Assembly (NCBI GenBank): GCA_964621905.1
Contig: CAZUNG010000005.1
Location: 124,001 to 188,000 of the forward strand
Direction: 5' to 3'
Length of the DNA: 64,000 nucleotides
From: Ruminococcus_G sp964621905
GTDB lineage: Bacteria > Bacillota > Clostridia > Lachnospirales > Lachnospiraceae
Shown here piece by piece: positions 41,653-51,411 of the stretch (the stretch's first letter is position 1; every line of letters begins with the position of its first letter). Under the pieces are notes generated by a model. The model did no database searches and was not told the origin of the DNA. It saw nothing but the letters and a program-made list of their open reading frames with translations. The translations under genes and the position numbers were made by a program.

Positions 41653-43124
41653 GAAGTAGTGGTATTTTGCTGCCGGTTGCATCTTTGCCGTCGAAATACG
41701 GTATCGGCAGTTTTTCGAAAGAAGCGTACGAATTCGTAGATCAGCTGGAAAGAGCAGGACAGAAGATCTGGCAGATTCTTCCGCTTGGGCCGACCGGGTA
41801 TGGAGATTCTCCGTACCAGTCTTTTTCTACGTATGCCGGGAACCCTTATTTTATTAACCTCGAAACACTGATTGAGGAAAAGCTTCTGACAACAGAGGAG
41901 TGTGATGCGTTCACATATGGAACACATCCGGCGTATATAGATTATGACAAGGTGTTCGATGCACGCAACGTTCTGCTGCGAACAGCGTACGAGCGTTTTG
42001 TGCCGGGGGAGGACTTTGGAGAATTTACAAGGAGCAACGGTTACTGGCTGGAAGATTATGCACTGTACATGGCAATCAAGGACAGCCATGACGGCAGGAG
42101 CTGGACTGAATGGGAGCCAGAACTCAGAGACCGTCAGCCGAGTGCAATTCAAACAGCACGCGAAGAACTTGCCTATGAAATTCAGTATTACCGGTTCAAA
42201 CAGTATAAATTTTATACACAGTGGGATAAGCTAAAACGGTATGCTAACAATAAAGGCATTCAGATCATCGGTGATATGCCGATTTACGTCGCGTTTGACA
42301 GCTCCGATGCATGGGCGAATCCGCTGCTGTTTCAGTTTGACGAGCATAATCAGCCGGTAGCTGTCGCAGGCTGCCCGCCGGATTACTTTGCCCCCAAAGG
42401 GCAGCTCTGGGGGAATCCGCTGTACAGCTGGGAATACCACAGGGAAACAGGATACAGCTGGTGGGTTCAGCGGATGCAGCACAGTCTGCGCCTGTATGAT
42501 GTGGTCCGCGTGGATCATTTCCGGGGGTTTGATGAGTATTATTCCGTCCCCTATGGAAATGAGACGGCGGAATTCGGACATTGGGAGAAAGGTCCGGGAC
42601 TGGAACTTTTCCACGCATTAAAGGAGAGAGTGGAGAATTTAAGCGTGATAGCGGAAGATCTTGGATTTCTGACAGACAGCGTGATACAGCTTGTGAAAGA
42701 TACCGGATATCCTGGAATGAAGGTGTTGGAGTTTGCGTTTGATGATGGGGCGGACTGTCCTTATCTGCCGCATAATTTTACGGAAAACAGTATCGTCTAT
42801 ACCGGGACTCATGACAACGATACACTTGCCGGATGGATCGGCACGATGGGAGAGCATACCAGAAACTATGTGAAGGCCTACCTGAATCTGGAAGATGATG
42901 ATCCAAAAAAAATGATTTGGGCTTTGATCCGCCTGGCGCTTGGAAGTGTATCACAAAGGGCAGTGATTCCGATGCAGGATTATCTCTGCCTGGGAGGAGA
43001 GGCCCGGATCAATGTACCGTCTACGCTCGGAGATAACTGGAAATGGAGGCTTCGGGAGGGGCAGTTTACAGACGAGCTGGCTGACAGAATCCGCAGTATC
43101 AGCGGTGTGTATGGAAGACTGTAA
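41649..43124 (+). CDS. malQ: 4-alpha-glucanotransferase (amylomaltase, GH77)
   Basis: MalQ moves alpha-1,4-glucan segments between maltodextrins in the cytosol. The 491 residues carry the GH77 start RSSGILLPVASLPSKYGIGSF, the nucleophile Asp289 in VRVDHFRGF, the acid/base Glu in VIAEDLGF, and YTGTHDNDTLAGW. Length is normal for the bacterial enzyme. It overlaps the hydrolase gene and precedes the ABC exporter pair by 17 bp; no maltose genes are nearby. Confidence 0.97.
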   Translation: MRSSGILLPVASLPSKYGIGSFSKEAYEFVDQLERAGQKIWQILPLGPTGYGDSPYQSFSTYAGNPYFINLETLIEEKLLTTEECDAFTYGTHPAYIDYDKVFDARNVLLRTAYERFVPGEDFGEFTRSNGYWLEDYALYMAIKDSHDGRSWTEWEPELRDRQPSAIQTAREELAYEIQYYRFKQYKFYTQWDKLKRYANNKGIQIIGDMPIYVAFDSSDAWANPLLFQFDEHNQPVAVAGCPPDYFAPKGQLWGNPLYSWEYHRETGYSWWVQRMQHSLRLYDVVRVDHFRGFDEYYSVPYGNETAEFGHWEKGPGLELFHALKERVENLSVIAEDLGFLTDSVIQLVKDTGYPGMKVLEFAFDDGADCPYLPHNFTENSIVYTGTHDNDTLAGWIGTMGEHTRNYVKAYLNLEDDDPKKMIWALIRLALGSVSQRAVIPMQDYLCLGGEARINVPSTLGDNWKWRLREGQFTDELADRIRSISGVYGRL

Positions 43125-43141
43125 AGAATAGGAAGTCAGTT

Positions 43142-44878
43142 ATGGGAAAGTTAGTAAAATATCTGAGGCATTATAAACTGCAGGCGATCGTGGGACCGCT
43201 CTTTAAGATGCTGGAAGCCAGTTTTGAATTAATCGTGCCGGTTGTGATGGCGCGGATCATCGACATTGGTATCAAAAACGGAAATCAGGGATATATCTGG
43301 CGCATGTGCCTGGTGCTGGTAGGCCTTGGGATATTGGGGCTTACCTGCTCGCTGACGGCGCAGTATTTTGCGGCGAAGGCGGCATTGGGATTTGCCACGG
43401 AACTGCGTACGGATTTATATGCACATATTAACCGTTTTTCCTATCAGGAGCTTGACACGATTGGTACTTCAACTCTGATCACGAGGATGACGAGTGATGT
43501 GAATCAAGTGCAGAACGGTGTGAATTTGTTGCTGCGGCTGTTTTCACGCGCACCGTTTATTGTCATCGGAGCGGTTGTCATGGCGTTTACCATCAGCCCG
43601 CGGCTGACGCTGATTTTCCTCGGGGCAATTCCGATGATCGGGTTCGCCATCTTTCTGGCCGTCAAACTGACGATTCCGATTTACCGGAAAGCTCAGAATA
43701 TTCTGGAAGTGGTGGTGCGTTTGACACGGGAAAATTATGTGGGTTCGCGGGTAGTACGGGCGTTTTCAAGACAGGATGAGGAAATCCGGCAGTTTCAGGA
43801 GACGACAGACCATCTGAAAAAAACACAGCTTTGTGCGGGTCGAATTTCGGCAATGATGAATCCGGCCACTTATGTATTGGTGAATCTGGCGATTATTTGC
43901 ATTTTGCTGGCAGGGAGCCGGGAGGTGTACAACGGCAGCATCACGCAGGGGGAAGTGATTGCACTTGTCAATTATATGATGCAGATTCTGCTGGCTCTTG
44001 TAGCACTGGCAAATCTGATTGTGACGGTGATGAGAGCCAGTGCGAGTGCGGGCCGCGTAAATGAAGTATTTGCAAGCAGGATTACCATGACGGACCAGGG
44101 AAATGAAAAACAGAGCGAGGCATCGGAAGGGCCGCGGGTTGTATTCAGCCATGTGACGTTTTCGTACCACCATGCGAAAGAACCATCGCTTACAGATATT
44201 TCATTTGAGGCCGGGAAAGGCGAGACGATCGGTATCATCGGAGGTACGGGCTCGGGAAAGTCCACGCTCGTTCAGCTGATTCCAAGATTTTACGACTGTC
44301 AGGAAGGCAGTGTGATGGTGGACGGCATTGATGTCAGGCGGTATCCATTTTCACAGCTGCGGCAGAAGATCGGCATCGTACCGCAAAAAGCAATGCTCTT
44401 CGCGGGAACGATCCGTCAGAATTTGAGGTGGGGAAAAGAAAATGCCACGCAGCAGGAGATGGATGATGCGCTTGCTACGGCGCAGGCAAAAGAATTTGTC
44501 TATGGAAAGCCGGAGGGACTGGATACTGTGGTGGCGTCAGGCGGAAAGAATTTTTCCGGCGGTCAGAGGCAGCGGCTTACAATTGCCAGGGCATTTGTTG
44601 GAAAACCCGGCATTCTGATACTTGACGACAGCGCCTCTGCGCTTGATTTTGCAACGGATGCGGCGCTCAGGAAGGCGATTCGCCGGGATACACAGGATGC
44701 GACGGTCTTTTTGGTGTCACAAAGGGCAGCAACCGTTAAAAATGCAGATTGCATTCTGGTGCTGGATGATGGAAAGATGGCAGGAAAGGGAACACATCAG
44801 GAGTTACTGAAAACATGCGATGTGTACCGGGAGATTTGTCTGTCACAGTTTTCAAAAGAGGAGGTGGCGGGATTATGA
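43142..44878 (+). CDS. ABC exporter half-transporter, subunit with degenerate ATP site
   Basis: The 578 residues comprise a six-helix ABC exporter domain (about 1-320) and a nucleotide-binding domain. Walker A is GGTGSGKST, the signature is FSGGQRQRL, and Walker B is ILILDDSASALD, where the catalytic Glu is replaced by Asp. The switch His is Gln (VSQRAAT). These changes define the degenerate-site subunit of heterodimeric exporters such as TM287/TM288 and BmrCD. The partner gene overlaps its stop by four bases. Substrates of relatives are drugs or peptides. Confidence 0.93.
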   Translation: MGKLVKYLRHYKLQAIVGPLFKMLEASFELIVPVVMARIIDIGIKNGNQGYIWRMCLVLVGLGILGLTCSLTAQYFAAKAALGFATELRTDLYAHINRFSYQELDTIGTSTLITRMTSDVNQVQNGVNLLLRLFSRAPFIVIGAVVMAFTISPRLTLIFLGAIPMIGFAIFLAVKLTIPIYRKAQNILEVVVRLTRENYVGSRVVRAFSRQDEEIRQFQETTDHLKKTQLCAGRISAMMNPATYVLVNLAIICILLAGSREVYNGSITQGEVIALVNYMMQILLALVALANLIVTVMRASASAGRVNEVFASRITMTDQGNEKQSEASEGPRVVFSHVTFSYHHAKEPSLTDISFEAGKGETIGIIGGTGSGKSTLVQLIPRFYDCQEGSVMVDGIDVRRYPFSQLRQKIGIVPQKAMLFAGTIRQNLRWGKENATQQEMDDALATAQAKEFVYGKPEGLDTVVASGGKNFSGGQRQRLTIARAFVGKPGILILDDSASALDFATDAALRKAIRRDTQDATVFLVSQRAATVKNADCILVLDDGKMAGKGTHQELLKTCDVYREICLSQFSKEEVAGL

Positions 44879-46614
44879 CAAGCAGAGAGACGGTGGGAAG
44901 AGTCCTGAAACTGATCCGGCCATATCGCGCCTTTATTGTTCTGACGCTGGCTCTGGCAACTGTGACGGTTTTCACAACACTCTATGCACCGGTTCTGATC
45001 GGAAACGGGGTGGACTACCTGATCGGATACGGCAATGTTGTGTTTGCGCAGCTTACAGTGATTGTTGTTAAACTTGCCGTTGTTGTGGCCGTGACTGCGC
45101 TTTCACAGTGGCTGATGGGGCTTGTGACGAACCATATCACATATCAAATTGTGCAGGGGCTCCGTGATGATGCGTTTGTTCATATGCAGAAACTTCCGCT
45201 CTCCTATCTTGACGGCAATCAGCCGGGGGATATGATCAGCAGGATTTCCACCGATGTAGATCAATTTGCGGACGGGCTTTTGATGGGATTTACACAGTTG
45301 TTTACCGGGGCAATGACAATCATTGCAACTTTAGGCTTCATGCTCTCTATCAATATCAAAATTACAGTTGTGGTTGTAGTGATAACGCCGCTTTCCTTTT
45401 TCGTGGCAAACTTTATTGCGAAACGTACGTTTGCGATGTTTCAGGAGCAGTCAGAGGCGAGAGGAAGTCTCACTTCCCTGGTCGAGGAACTGGTTGGAAA
45501 TCAGAAGGTGGTAAAGGCGTTTTCTTACGAAGAGAGGGCGGAGGAACGTTTTGATGAAATCAATCAGCATCTGAACAGATGCGGAGTGAAGGCTACATTT
45601 TTTTCATCGATTACGAACCCTTCGACCAGATTTATCAACAGTCTTGTCTATACTGGAGTCGGCATATTCGGAGCATTCTCGGCGATCCGGGGAAATCTTT
45701 CTGTCGGGCAGCTGTCGTGTTTTTTAAATTACGCGAATCAGTATACGAAGCCGTTTAATGAGATTTCCGGTGTTGTGACGGAACTTCAGAATGCGCTTGC
45801 ATCGGCACGGCGGATTTTTGAACTGATGGATGAACCGGCTGAGATTCCGGACGCCCCGGATGCCGCAGTTCTGGCCCCGGCAGACGGTACGGTCACGTTT
45901 GAACATGTAGCCTTTTCTTACCGGCCGGATGTAGCGCTGATCACAGATCTCAATCTGAAGGTCCGTCCGGGTCAGCGAATTGCCATTGTAGGTCCTACAG
46001 GCTGTGGAAAGACAACGTTGATCAATCTGCTGATGCGGTTCTATGATATTCAAGGGGGGATCCTAAAAGTCAGCGGATACCCGATCGAAGCAATCACCCG
46101 CAGCAGCCTGCGCGCAAGTTTCGGAATGGTGCTGCAGGATACGTGGCTGAAGTCCGGTACGATTCTGGAAAATATTGCGTATGGAAAGCCGGAGGCGACG
46201 AGAGAAGAAGTGGTGGACGCGGCAAAACGCGCACACGCCCACAGCTTTATCAAAAGGATGAAAGATGGGTACGATACGTATGTGACGGAAGAAGGAGGAA
46301 GCATCTCGCAGGGTCAGAAACAGCTGCTGTGTATCGCGCGTGTGATGCTGCTGGATCCAACGGTTCTGATTCTGGATGAGGCGACGTCCTCGATTGATAC
46401 GATGACGGAAATACGAATTCAGAAAGCGTTCGAGGAGCTGATGAAGGGGCGCACAAGTTTTATCGTGGCACACAGGCTTTCGACAATCAAGAACGCGGAT
46501 CTGATCATTGTGATGAGAGACGGAAAAATCATTGAGACAGGGGATCATGAAACGCTGCTGGAACAGGATGGAAGTTATGCAAAACTGTACAGAAGTCAGT
46601 TCGCAGTTTCATGA
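44875..46614 (+). CDS. ABC exporter half-transporter, subunit with canonical Walker B
   Basis: The 579 residues have six transmembrane helices and a nucleotide-binding domain with Walker A GPTGCGKTT, Walker B VLILDEATSSID and the switch His in VAHRLST. Its signature is ISQGQKQLL rather than LSGGQ. In the heterodimer that altered signature faces the altered Walker B of the partner, so both defects fall on the same degenerate site. ATG 44875 overlaps the partner's stop, and GAGGAGG lies about nine bases upstream. A strong terminator follows. Confidence 0.93.
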   Translation: MTSRETVGRVLKLIRPYRAFIVLTLALATVTVFTTLYAPVLIGNGVDYLIGYGNVVFAQLTVIVVKLAVVVAVTALSQWLMGLVTNHITYQIVQGLRDDAFVHMQKLPLSYLDGNQPGDMISRISTDVDQFADGLLMGFTQLFTGAMTIIATLGFMLSINIKITVVVVVITPLSFFVANFIAKRTFAMFQEQSEARGSLTSLVEELVGNQKVVKAFSYEERAEERFDEINQHLNRCGVKATFFSSITNPSTRFINSLVYTGVGIFGAFSAIRGNLSVGQLSCFLNYANQYTKPFNEISGVVTELQNALASARRIFELMDEPAEIPDAPDAAVLAPADGTVTFEHVAFSYRPDVALITDLNLKVRPGQRIAIVGPTGCGKTTLINLLMRFYDIQGGILKVSGYPIEAITRSSLRASFGMVLQDTWLKSGTILENIAYGKPEATREEVVDAAKRAHAHSFIKRMKDGYDTYVTEEGGSISQGQKQLLCIARVMLLDPTVLILDEATSSIDTMTEIRIQKAFEELMKGRTSFIVAHRLSTIKNADLIIVMRDGKIIETGDHETLLEQDGSYAKLYRSQFAVS

Positions 46615-46648
46615 GGTGATAAAACAATCCTTAATAAGAGAACCAAAT

Positions 46649-46694
46649 AGCACCGTGCAGAGTGAGGTTATCCTCCCTGCACGGTGCTTTTTTT
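46649..46694 (+). terminator. Terminator after the ABC exporter pair
   Basis: A perfect 12-bp stem (46649-46660 with 46677-46688), extended by an inner GAGG/CCTC, runs into a seven-base T-tract. Confidence 0.93.
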
Positions 46695-46794
46695 ACATTT
46701 CGTGCAGAATATCTGTCTGCTCTTCTTATTATCCAAATTATTATATTTTTTGATACATTTACATTTTCTTTACAAAGAATTGAGCCGGACTTGA

Positions 46795-46823
46795 TAGTCA
46801 GTAAAAATTCAGATTGATATAAT
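46795..46823 (+). promoter_or_regulatory. Probable promoter of the phosphonate operon
   Basis: A consensus -10 TATAAT (46818-46823) stands 52 bp before the ATPase gene. The -35 at 17-base spacing is TAGTCA, which is weak, so an activator may be involved. Confidence 0.45.
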
Positions 46824-46875
46824 GACAGCATTCCAGTTGAAACATGAGTAAAAAGAAAGGGAGAGTGGATCAGGC

Positions 46876-47643
46876 ATGCTTGAGTTAAAACATGTAAAGA
46901 AATCGTACGATAACGTTACGATACTGAAAGATATCAGTATGGAGGTTGCAGACGGCGAGATCGTATCGATCCTGGGTCCGTCAGGGTGCGGGAAAACGAC
47001 ACTTCTGAATCTGATTCTGGGAATTACGGACGCAGATGAAGGAACGCTGTTGTTTAATGGAGAAGACATCACAGATGTTCCGATGGAACAGAGGGGATTC
47101 AATATCGTATTTCAGGATTATGCATTGTTTCCAAATTATAACGTATACAAAAATATTACATACGGACTGAGAAATAAACCGGATGTGTCCACGAAAGAAG
47201 AGGTGGATGATTTGATCTCTTTGCTGGAACTGGGAGAACATCTGGAAAAACGGATTGACCAGCTCTCGGGAGGACAGAAACAAAGAGTGGCGCTTGCGCG
47301 CACGATGGTAATGAAGCCGAAACTTCTGCTGATGGATGAGCCTTTAAGTGCGCTCGACGGTGTGATCAAAGAGTCAATCAAAGACAGAATCAAAATGATC
47401 GCCAAAGAATTTCATCTGACAACGATCATCGTAACACATGATCCGGAAGAGGCACTGACACTTTCAGACCGTGTGATGATCGTCAATGAGGGAGCAATTT
47501 CCCAGTACGGAAAACCGGAAGAAATCATCACGGAGCCAAAAAACAGCTTTGTGACGACATTTATCCTGAATCAGCTTGAGATCAAGAAAAATAATATTTA
47601 TTCCCTGTTTTCTGCCCACAACAATCCGGCGCAGGCTTTTTAA
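46876..47643 (+). CDS. ABC transporter ATPase, probable 2-aminoethylphosphonate importer (PhnT-like)
   Basis: The 255-residue ATPase has Walker A GPSGCGKTT, a Q-loop in VFQDYALFPNYNV, signature LSGGQKQR, Walker B LLLMDEPLSALD and the switch His in IVTHDPEE. It belongs to the importer class of iron, polyamine and phosphonate systems. Its position before a two-module permease, a binding protein, phnW and phnX argues that it powers 2-aminoethylphosphonate uptake. The C-terminus lacks the long regulatory domain of sugar-type ATPases. Confidence 0.87.
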   Translation: MLELKHVKKSYDNVTILKDISMEVADGEIVSILGPSGCGKTTLLNLILGITDADEGTLLFNGEDITDVPMEQRGFNIVFQDYALFPNYNVYKNITYGLRNKPDVSTKEEVDDLISLLELGEHLEKRIDQLSGGQKQRVALARTMVMKPKLLLMDEPLSALDGVIKESIKDRIKMIAKEFHLTTIIVTHDPEEALTLSDRVMIVNEGAISQYGKPEEIITEPKNSFVTTFILNQLEIKKNNIYSLFSAHNNPAQAF

Positions 47644-47654
47644 CGGGGGGTATT

Positions 47655-50288
47655 ATGCAGAAAACAAAAAAACGTGAACTGAAAATCATGTTCACAGTGC
47701 TGGCCGTCATCTTTGTGATCTTTCTGGCAGTTCCAATTGTGAGGCTTTTGATGAAGTCATTTGTGACAGATTCCGGGACCGGGATCGGAAATTACCAGTC
47801 AGTACTGATGAAGAAGGGATTTATGACTGCGCTTGGAAACAGTTTTCTGGTTTCTTCTGTGAGTGCGGTACTCACAACCGGGCTGGCATTTATCCTTGCA
47901 TATACGGTACATTACACAAATCTGGGCAGACGTTACAAAAAGCTGATTGAACGGGTTGCGGTGCTTCCGATGCTGCTGCCGACGATCACTTACGGCTTTG
48001 CCATTATCTATTCCTTTGGAAAACAGGGGCTGATCAGCCGGCTGTTCCAGGGGCAGTTGTTTGAGATCTATGGATTCCATGGTCTGCTTCTCGGTTACGT
48101 CATCTATACATTACCGATTTCCTTTATGCTGCTCAACAATACGATGGGCTATATCGATAAAAAGTTTGTCATTGTTTCAAGGATTATGAATGATTCAGCA
48201 TTTCGAACTTTTTGCGTGACTGTTTTGCGCCCGATGCTGGGAACACTGGCGGCTTCTTTCATTCAGACATTTTTCCTGTGCTTTACAGATTTCGGAATTC
48301 CGGCATCGGTGGGCGGTGAATTCCAGGTGATCTCAAGCGTCCTGTATCATGAGATGCTTGGCAGTGTGCCTGATTTTGGCAGGGGCGCTGTGGTCGCTCT
48401 GGTCATGCTGATTCCTTCCGTTTTGAGTATCGCGATACTGCGTTTCCTTGAAAAATATAATATCCGTTACAACAGGATATCTGAAATTGAGCTGAAGAAA
48501 AGTAAAGGAAGGGATACACTCTTCGCGCTTGCCAGTGCGGTTATCATGGTCGGAGTGTTATCCGTCTTCGCGGTTATTTTTGTGATACCGTTTGTGGGAG
48601 ACTGGCCTTACGATACAGGCTTTACGTGGGAACACTTTAGAACCGTATTTTCTGACAGTGCACTGTCCGGCGTTTATACGAACTCTGTCGTGGTTGCGTT
48701 GGTTACAGCTGCAGCGGGAACGCTGATCTCTTACGGGGCAGCACTCATTACGGCCAGAAGTACACTTGGGAAAGCATCGAAAAGCGTCATCGAGGGAATT
48801 GCACTGGTGACAAATACGATTCCCGGCATGGTGCTCGGCCTTGCCTACCTGTTCAGCTTCACCGGCAGCTTTTTGCAGAATACGTTTGCCATCCTGGTTG
48901 TCTGCAACGTGGTGCATTTTTTCTCGACGCCATATCTGATGATGAAAAATTCTCTGGTGAAAATGAATGCATCCTGGGAGACGACAGCGATGCTGATGGG
49001 AGACAGCTGGACCAAGACGGTTGTGCGGGTGGTAACGCCGAATGCCCTTTCCACACTTCTGGAGGTGTTCAGTTATTACTTTGTCAATGCCATGGTGACC
49101 ATCAGTGCAGTGATTTTTATCGCGGGAGCCAGGACCATGGTCATCACAACAAAGATTAAAGAACTGCAGTATTACAATAAATTCAATGAAATTTTTGTAC
49201 TGTCACTGCTGATTCTGCTGACGAATGCCATTGGAAAATGGCTGTTCGGAAAACTTGCAAAAATCACAGAAAAAAAGGAGAAGCGAAAAATGTTAACATT
49301 AAGAAAATCAAAAGGAGCAGTGGCCGGAGTCCTCACACTGGCACTTGGTTTATCCGTACTTTCAATAAGCGGCTGCGGAAAATCTGCAGAAGAGCAGGTG
49401 GTCATCTATTCCAATGCAGATGATGAGGCGGTGGAATGTATGAAACATGCACTGGACGAAAATGGATATAAAGGTCAGTATATTCTTCAGACCTTCGGCA
49501 CTTCGGAACTGGGAGGCAAACTGCTGGCGGAAGGGTCAGACATCGAATCTGATCTCGTGACGATGAGTACCTTTTACATTGACAGTGCCGAGGAGCAGAA
49601 TCAGATGTTCATGGACCTGACCTTTGATGCGGGAACGCTGGAAGAATATCCGGCATACTGTGCTCCGATCACGGCTCAGGAAGGCACCATCATCCTCAAT
49701 ACAGAGATGATGAAGGAAAATAATCTTCCGACGCCATCCGCCATAAAGGATCTGTCAAATCCGGAATACAAAGATATGATTTCTGTAACGGACGTCTCTT
49801 CTTCTTCGACAGCATGGCTTTTGATCCAGGCGCTGGTATCAGAATACGGGGAGGATGGAGCGAAAGAAGTGCTGACGGGTATCTATGACAATGCCGGCCC
49901 TCACATTGAGGAATCCGGTTCAGGACCGCTGAAAAAAGTGCGGGCAGGTGAAGTGGCTATTGGATTTGGCCTGAGACAGCAGGCGGTTGCGGACAAAGAA
50001 GAGGGACTTCCGATTGACTATGTAGATCCGGCAGAAGGAAATTTCTCACTGACTGAGTCGGTAGCTGTTGTGGATAAAGGTGATAAGACGAATCCAAAAG
50101 CGATGGAGATGGCTGAGTGTATCATCAAAAATGCCAGAGAAGAACTGATCACATATTATCCGATCGCTCTCTATGAGGGAGAGACAACAGACAGTCTGAA
50201 CCAGTCGGGCAACCCGAAAGTATTTGACGAGAAGCTGACGGTTGATCTTTTGAAACAGCATCAGGAATTATCCGAGAGCTGCAAATAA
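47655..50288 (+). CDS. Fused ABC permease and substrate-binding lipoprotein for 2-aminoethylphosphonate
   Basis: The reading frame of 877 residues is unbroken. Residues 1-545 form a two-module permease, with about twelve transmembrane helices and two EAA-like loops, as in PhnU/PhnV or FbpB. Residues 546-877 form an iron/AEP-type periplasmic binding protein (QVVIYSNADDEAVECMKHAL). The junction holds AAGGAG (49275-49280), ATG 49290, a signal peptide and lipobox SISGC, as if two genes lost the stop between them. The binding protein may be made as a fusion, separately from the internal start, or both. phnW follows by 19 bp. Confidence 0.9.
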   Translation: MQKTKKRELKIMFTVLAVIFVIFLAVPIVRLLMKSFVTDSGTGIGNYQSVLMKKGFMTALGNSFLVSSVSAVLTTGLAFILAYTVHYTNLGRRYKKLIERVAVLPMLLPTITYGFAIIYSFGKQGLISRLFQGQLFEIYGFHGLLLGYVIYTLPISFMLLNNTMGYIDKKFVIVSRIMNDSAFRTFCVTVLRPMLGTLAASFIQTFFLCFTDFGIPASVGGEFQVISSVLYHEMLGSVPDFGRGAVVALVMLIPSVLSIAILRFLEKYNIRYNRISEIELKKSKGRDTLFALASAVIMVGVLSVFAVIFVIPFVGDWPYDTGFTWEHFRTVFSDSALSGVYTNSVVVALVTAAAGTLISYGAALITARSTLGKASKSVIEGIALVTNTIPGMVLGLAYLFSFTGSFLQNTFAILVVCNVVHFFSTPYLMMKNSLVKMNASWETTAMLMGDSWTKTVVRVVTPNALSTLLEVFSYYFVNAMVTISAVIFIAGARTMVITTKIKELQYYNKFNEIFVLSLLILLTNAIGKWLFGKLAKITEKKEKRKMLTLRKSKGAVAGVLTLALGLSVLSISGCGKSAEEQVVIYSNADDEAVECMKHALDENGYKGQYILQTFGTSELGGKLLAEGSDIESDLVTMSTFYIDSAEEQNQMFMDLTFDAGTLEEYPAYCAPITAQEGTIILNTEMMKENNLPTPSAIKDLSNPEYKDMISVTDVSSSSTAWLLIQALVSEYGEDGAKEVLTGIYDNAGPHIEESGSGPLKKVRAGEVAIGFGLRQQAVADKEEGLPIDYVDPAEGNFSLTESVAVVDKGDKTNPKAMEMAECIIKNAREELITYYPIALYEGETTDSLNQSGNPKVFDEKLTVDLLKQHQELSESCK
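49275..49292 (+). promoter_or_regulatory. Internal ribosome binding site and start codon within the permease-binding protein frame
   Basis: AAGGAG at 49275-49280 precedes an in-frame ATG (49290-49292) by nine bases. The encoded MLTLRKSKGAVAGVL... SISGC is a complete lipoprotein signal peptide, so a separate 332-residue binding protein is likely. Confidence 0.65.
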
Positions 50289-50307
50289 ATAATACAAGGG
50301 GAAAAGA

Positions 50308-51411
50308 ATGAAGAATTATAAATTACTGACACCAGGGCCGCTGACGACAACGGAGACTGTGAAAAAAGAAATGATGTTCGACCACTGTACCTGGGATGAT
50401 GACTATAAAAAGATTACACAGAAGATCAGAGACGGGCTGTTAAAGCTGGCGCATGTATCGCCAAAGACTTATACATCTGTGCTGATGCAGGGAAGCGGAA
50501 GCTTCGGTGTGGAATCTGTACTGACAAGCGTAATTGGAACAGATGAAGAACTGCTGATCGTGGCAAACGGCGCATACGGAGAGCGTATGGCAGACATTGC
50601 CTCCCATGCGGGAATCCGGCATGAGGTATACATGGAGGATTATCGTCATATTCCGGACGCCCAAAAGATCAAAAAGATACTGGCAGACCGACCGGCTCTG
50701 ACACATGTGGCTATGGTGCACAGTGAGACGACTTCAGGAATCCTGAATGACATTGAAGCCGTTTCCAGGGTGGTAAAAGAAGCCGGCAGAGTGATGATTG
50801 TCGATGCGATGAGCAGTTTTGGCGGAGTCGAGATTCCGGTGGAAGCGTGGGGGATTGATTTCCTGATCAGCAGTGCGAATAAATGTATTCAGGGGGTGCC
50901 GGGATTTTCGTTTATCATTGCAAACAAAGATTTGCTGATAAAAAGCGCTGGGAAAGCCAGAAGTCTTTCTCTCGATCTGTATGACCAGTGGAAGACGATG
51001 GATGTGGACGGCAAGTGGAGATTTACATCTCCAACACATACCGTGCTGGCCTTTGCAAAGGCCATGGAAGAACTAAAAGAAGAAGGCGGAATACCTGCCA
51101 GAAACAGACGGTATGCACAGAATAACCGGCTGCTCATTGACAAGATGAAAGAAATGGGATTCACGCCATATCTTGACACACGGTGTCAGGGACCGATCAT
51201 CACAACATTCTTTTATCCGGGAAACAGTCATTTTTCCTTTTCCGAGATGTATCATTACGTAAAGGAGAGAGGATACGCCATCTATCCGGGAAAGGTGTTG
51301 GAGGCGGATACATTTCGTATCGGAAACATCGGTGAGATTTACCGGGAGGACATCGAAGACCTGTGCAATATTATAAAGGAATTTCTGGAGGAGAAGCAAA
51401 ATGAACGGTAA
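50308..51411 (+). CDS. phnW: 2-aminoethylphosphonate-pyruvate transaminase PhnW
   Basis: PhnW moves the amino group of 2-aminoethylphosphonate to pyruvate, giving phosphonoacetaldehyde and alanine. The 367-residue PLP enzyme begins NYKLLTPGPLTTT and has the PLP lysine Lys192 in SSANKCIQGVPGFSF. Further family motifs are MVHSETTSGIL and IVDAMSSFGG. Length is typical. It overlaps phnX by eleven bases. With phnX and the transporter it makes a full C-P utilisation route independent of C-P lyase. Confidence 0.97.
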   Translation: MKNYKLLTPGPLTTTETVKKEMMFDHCTWDDDYKKITQKIRDGLLKLAHVSPKTYTSVLMQGSGSFGVESVLTSVIGTDEELLIVANGAYGERMADIASHAGIRHEVYMEDYRHIPDAQKIKKILADRPALTHVAMVHSETTSGILNDIEAVSRVVKEAGRVMIVDAMSSFGGVEIPVEAWGIDFLISSANKCIQGVPGFSFIIANKDLLIKSAGKARSLSLDLYDQWKTMDVDGKWRFTSPTHTVLAFAKAMEELKEEGGIPARNRRYAQNNRLLIDKMKEMGFTPYLDTRCQGPIITTFFYPGNSHFSFSEMYHYVKERGYAIYPGKVLEADTFRIGNIGEIYREDIEDLCNIIKEFLEEKQNER

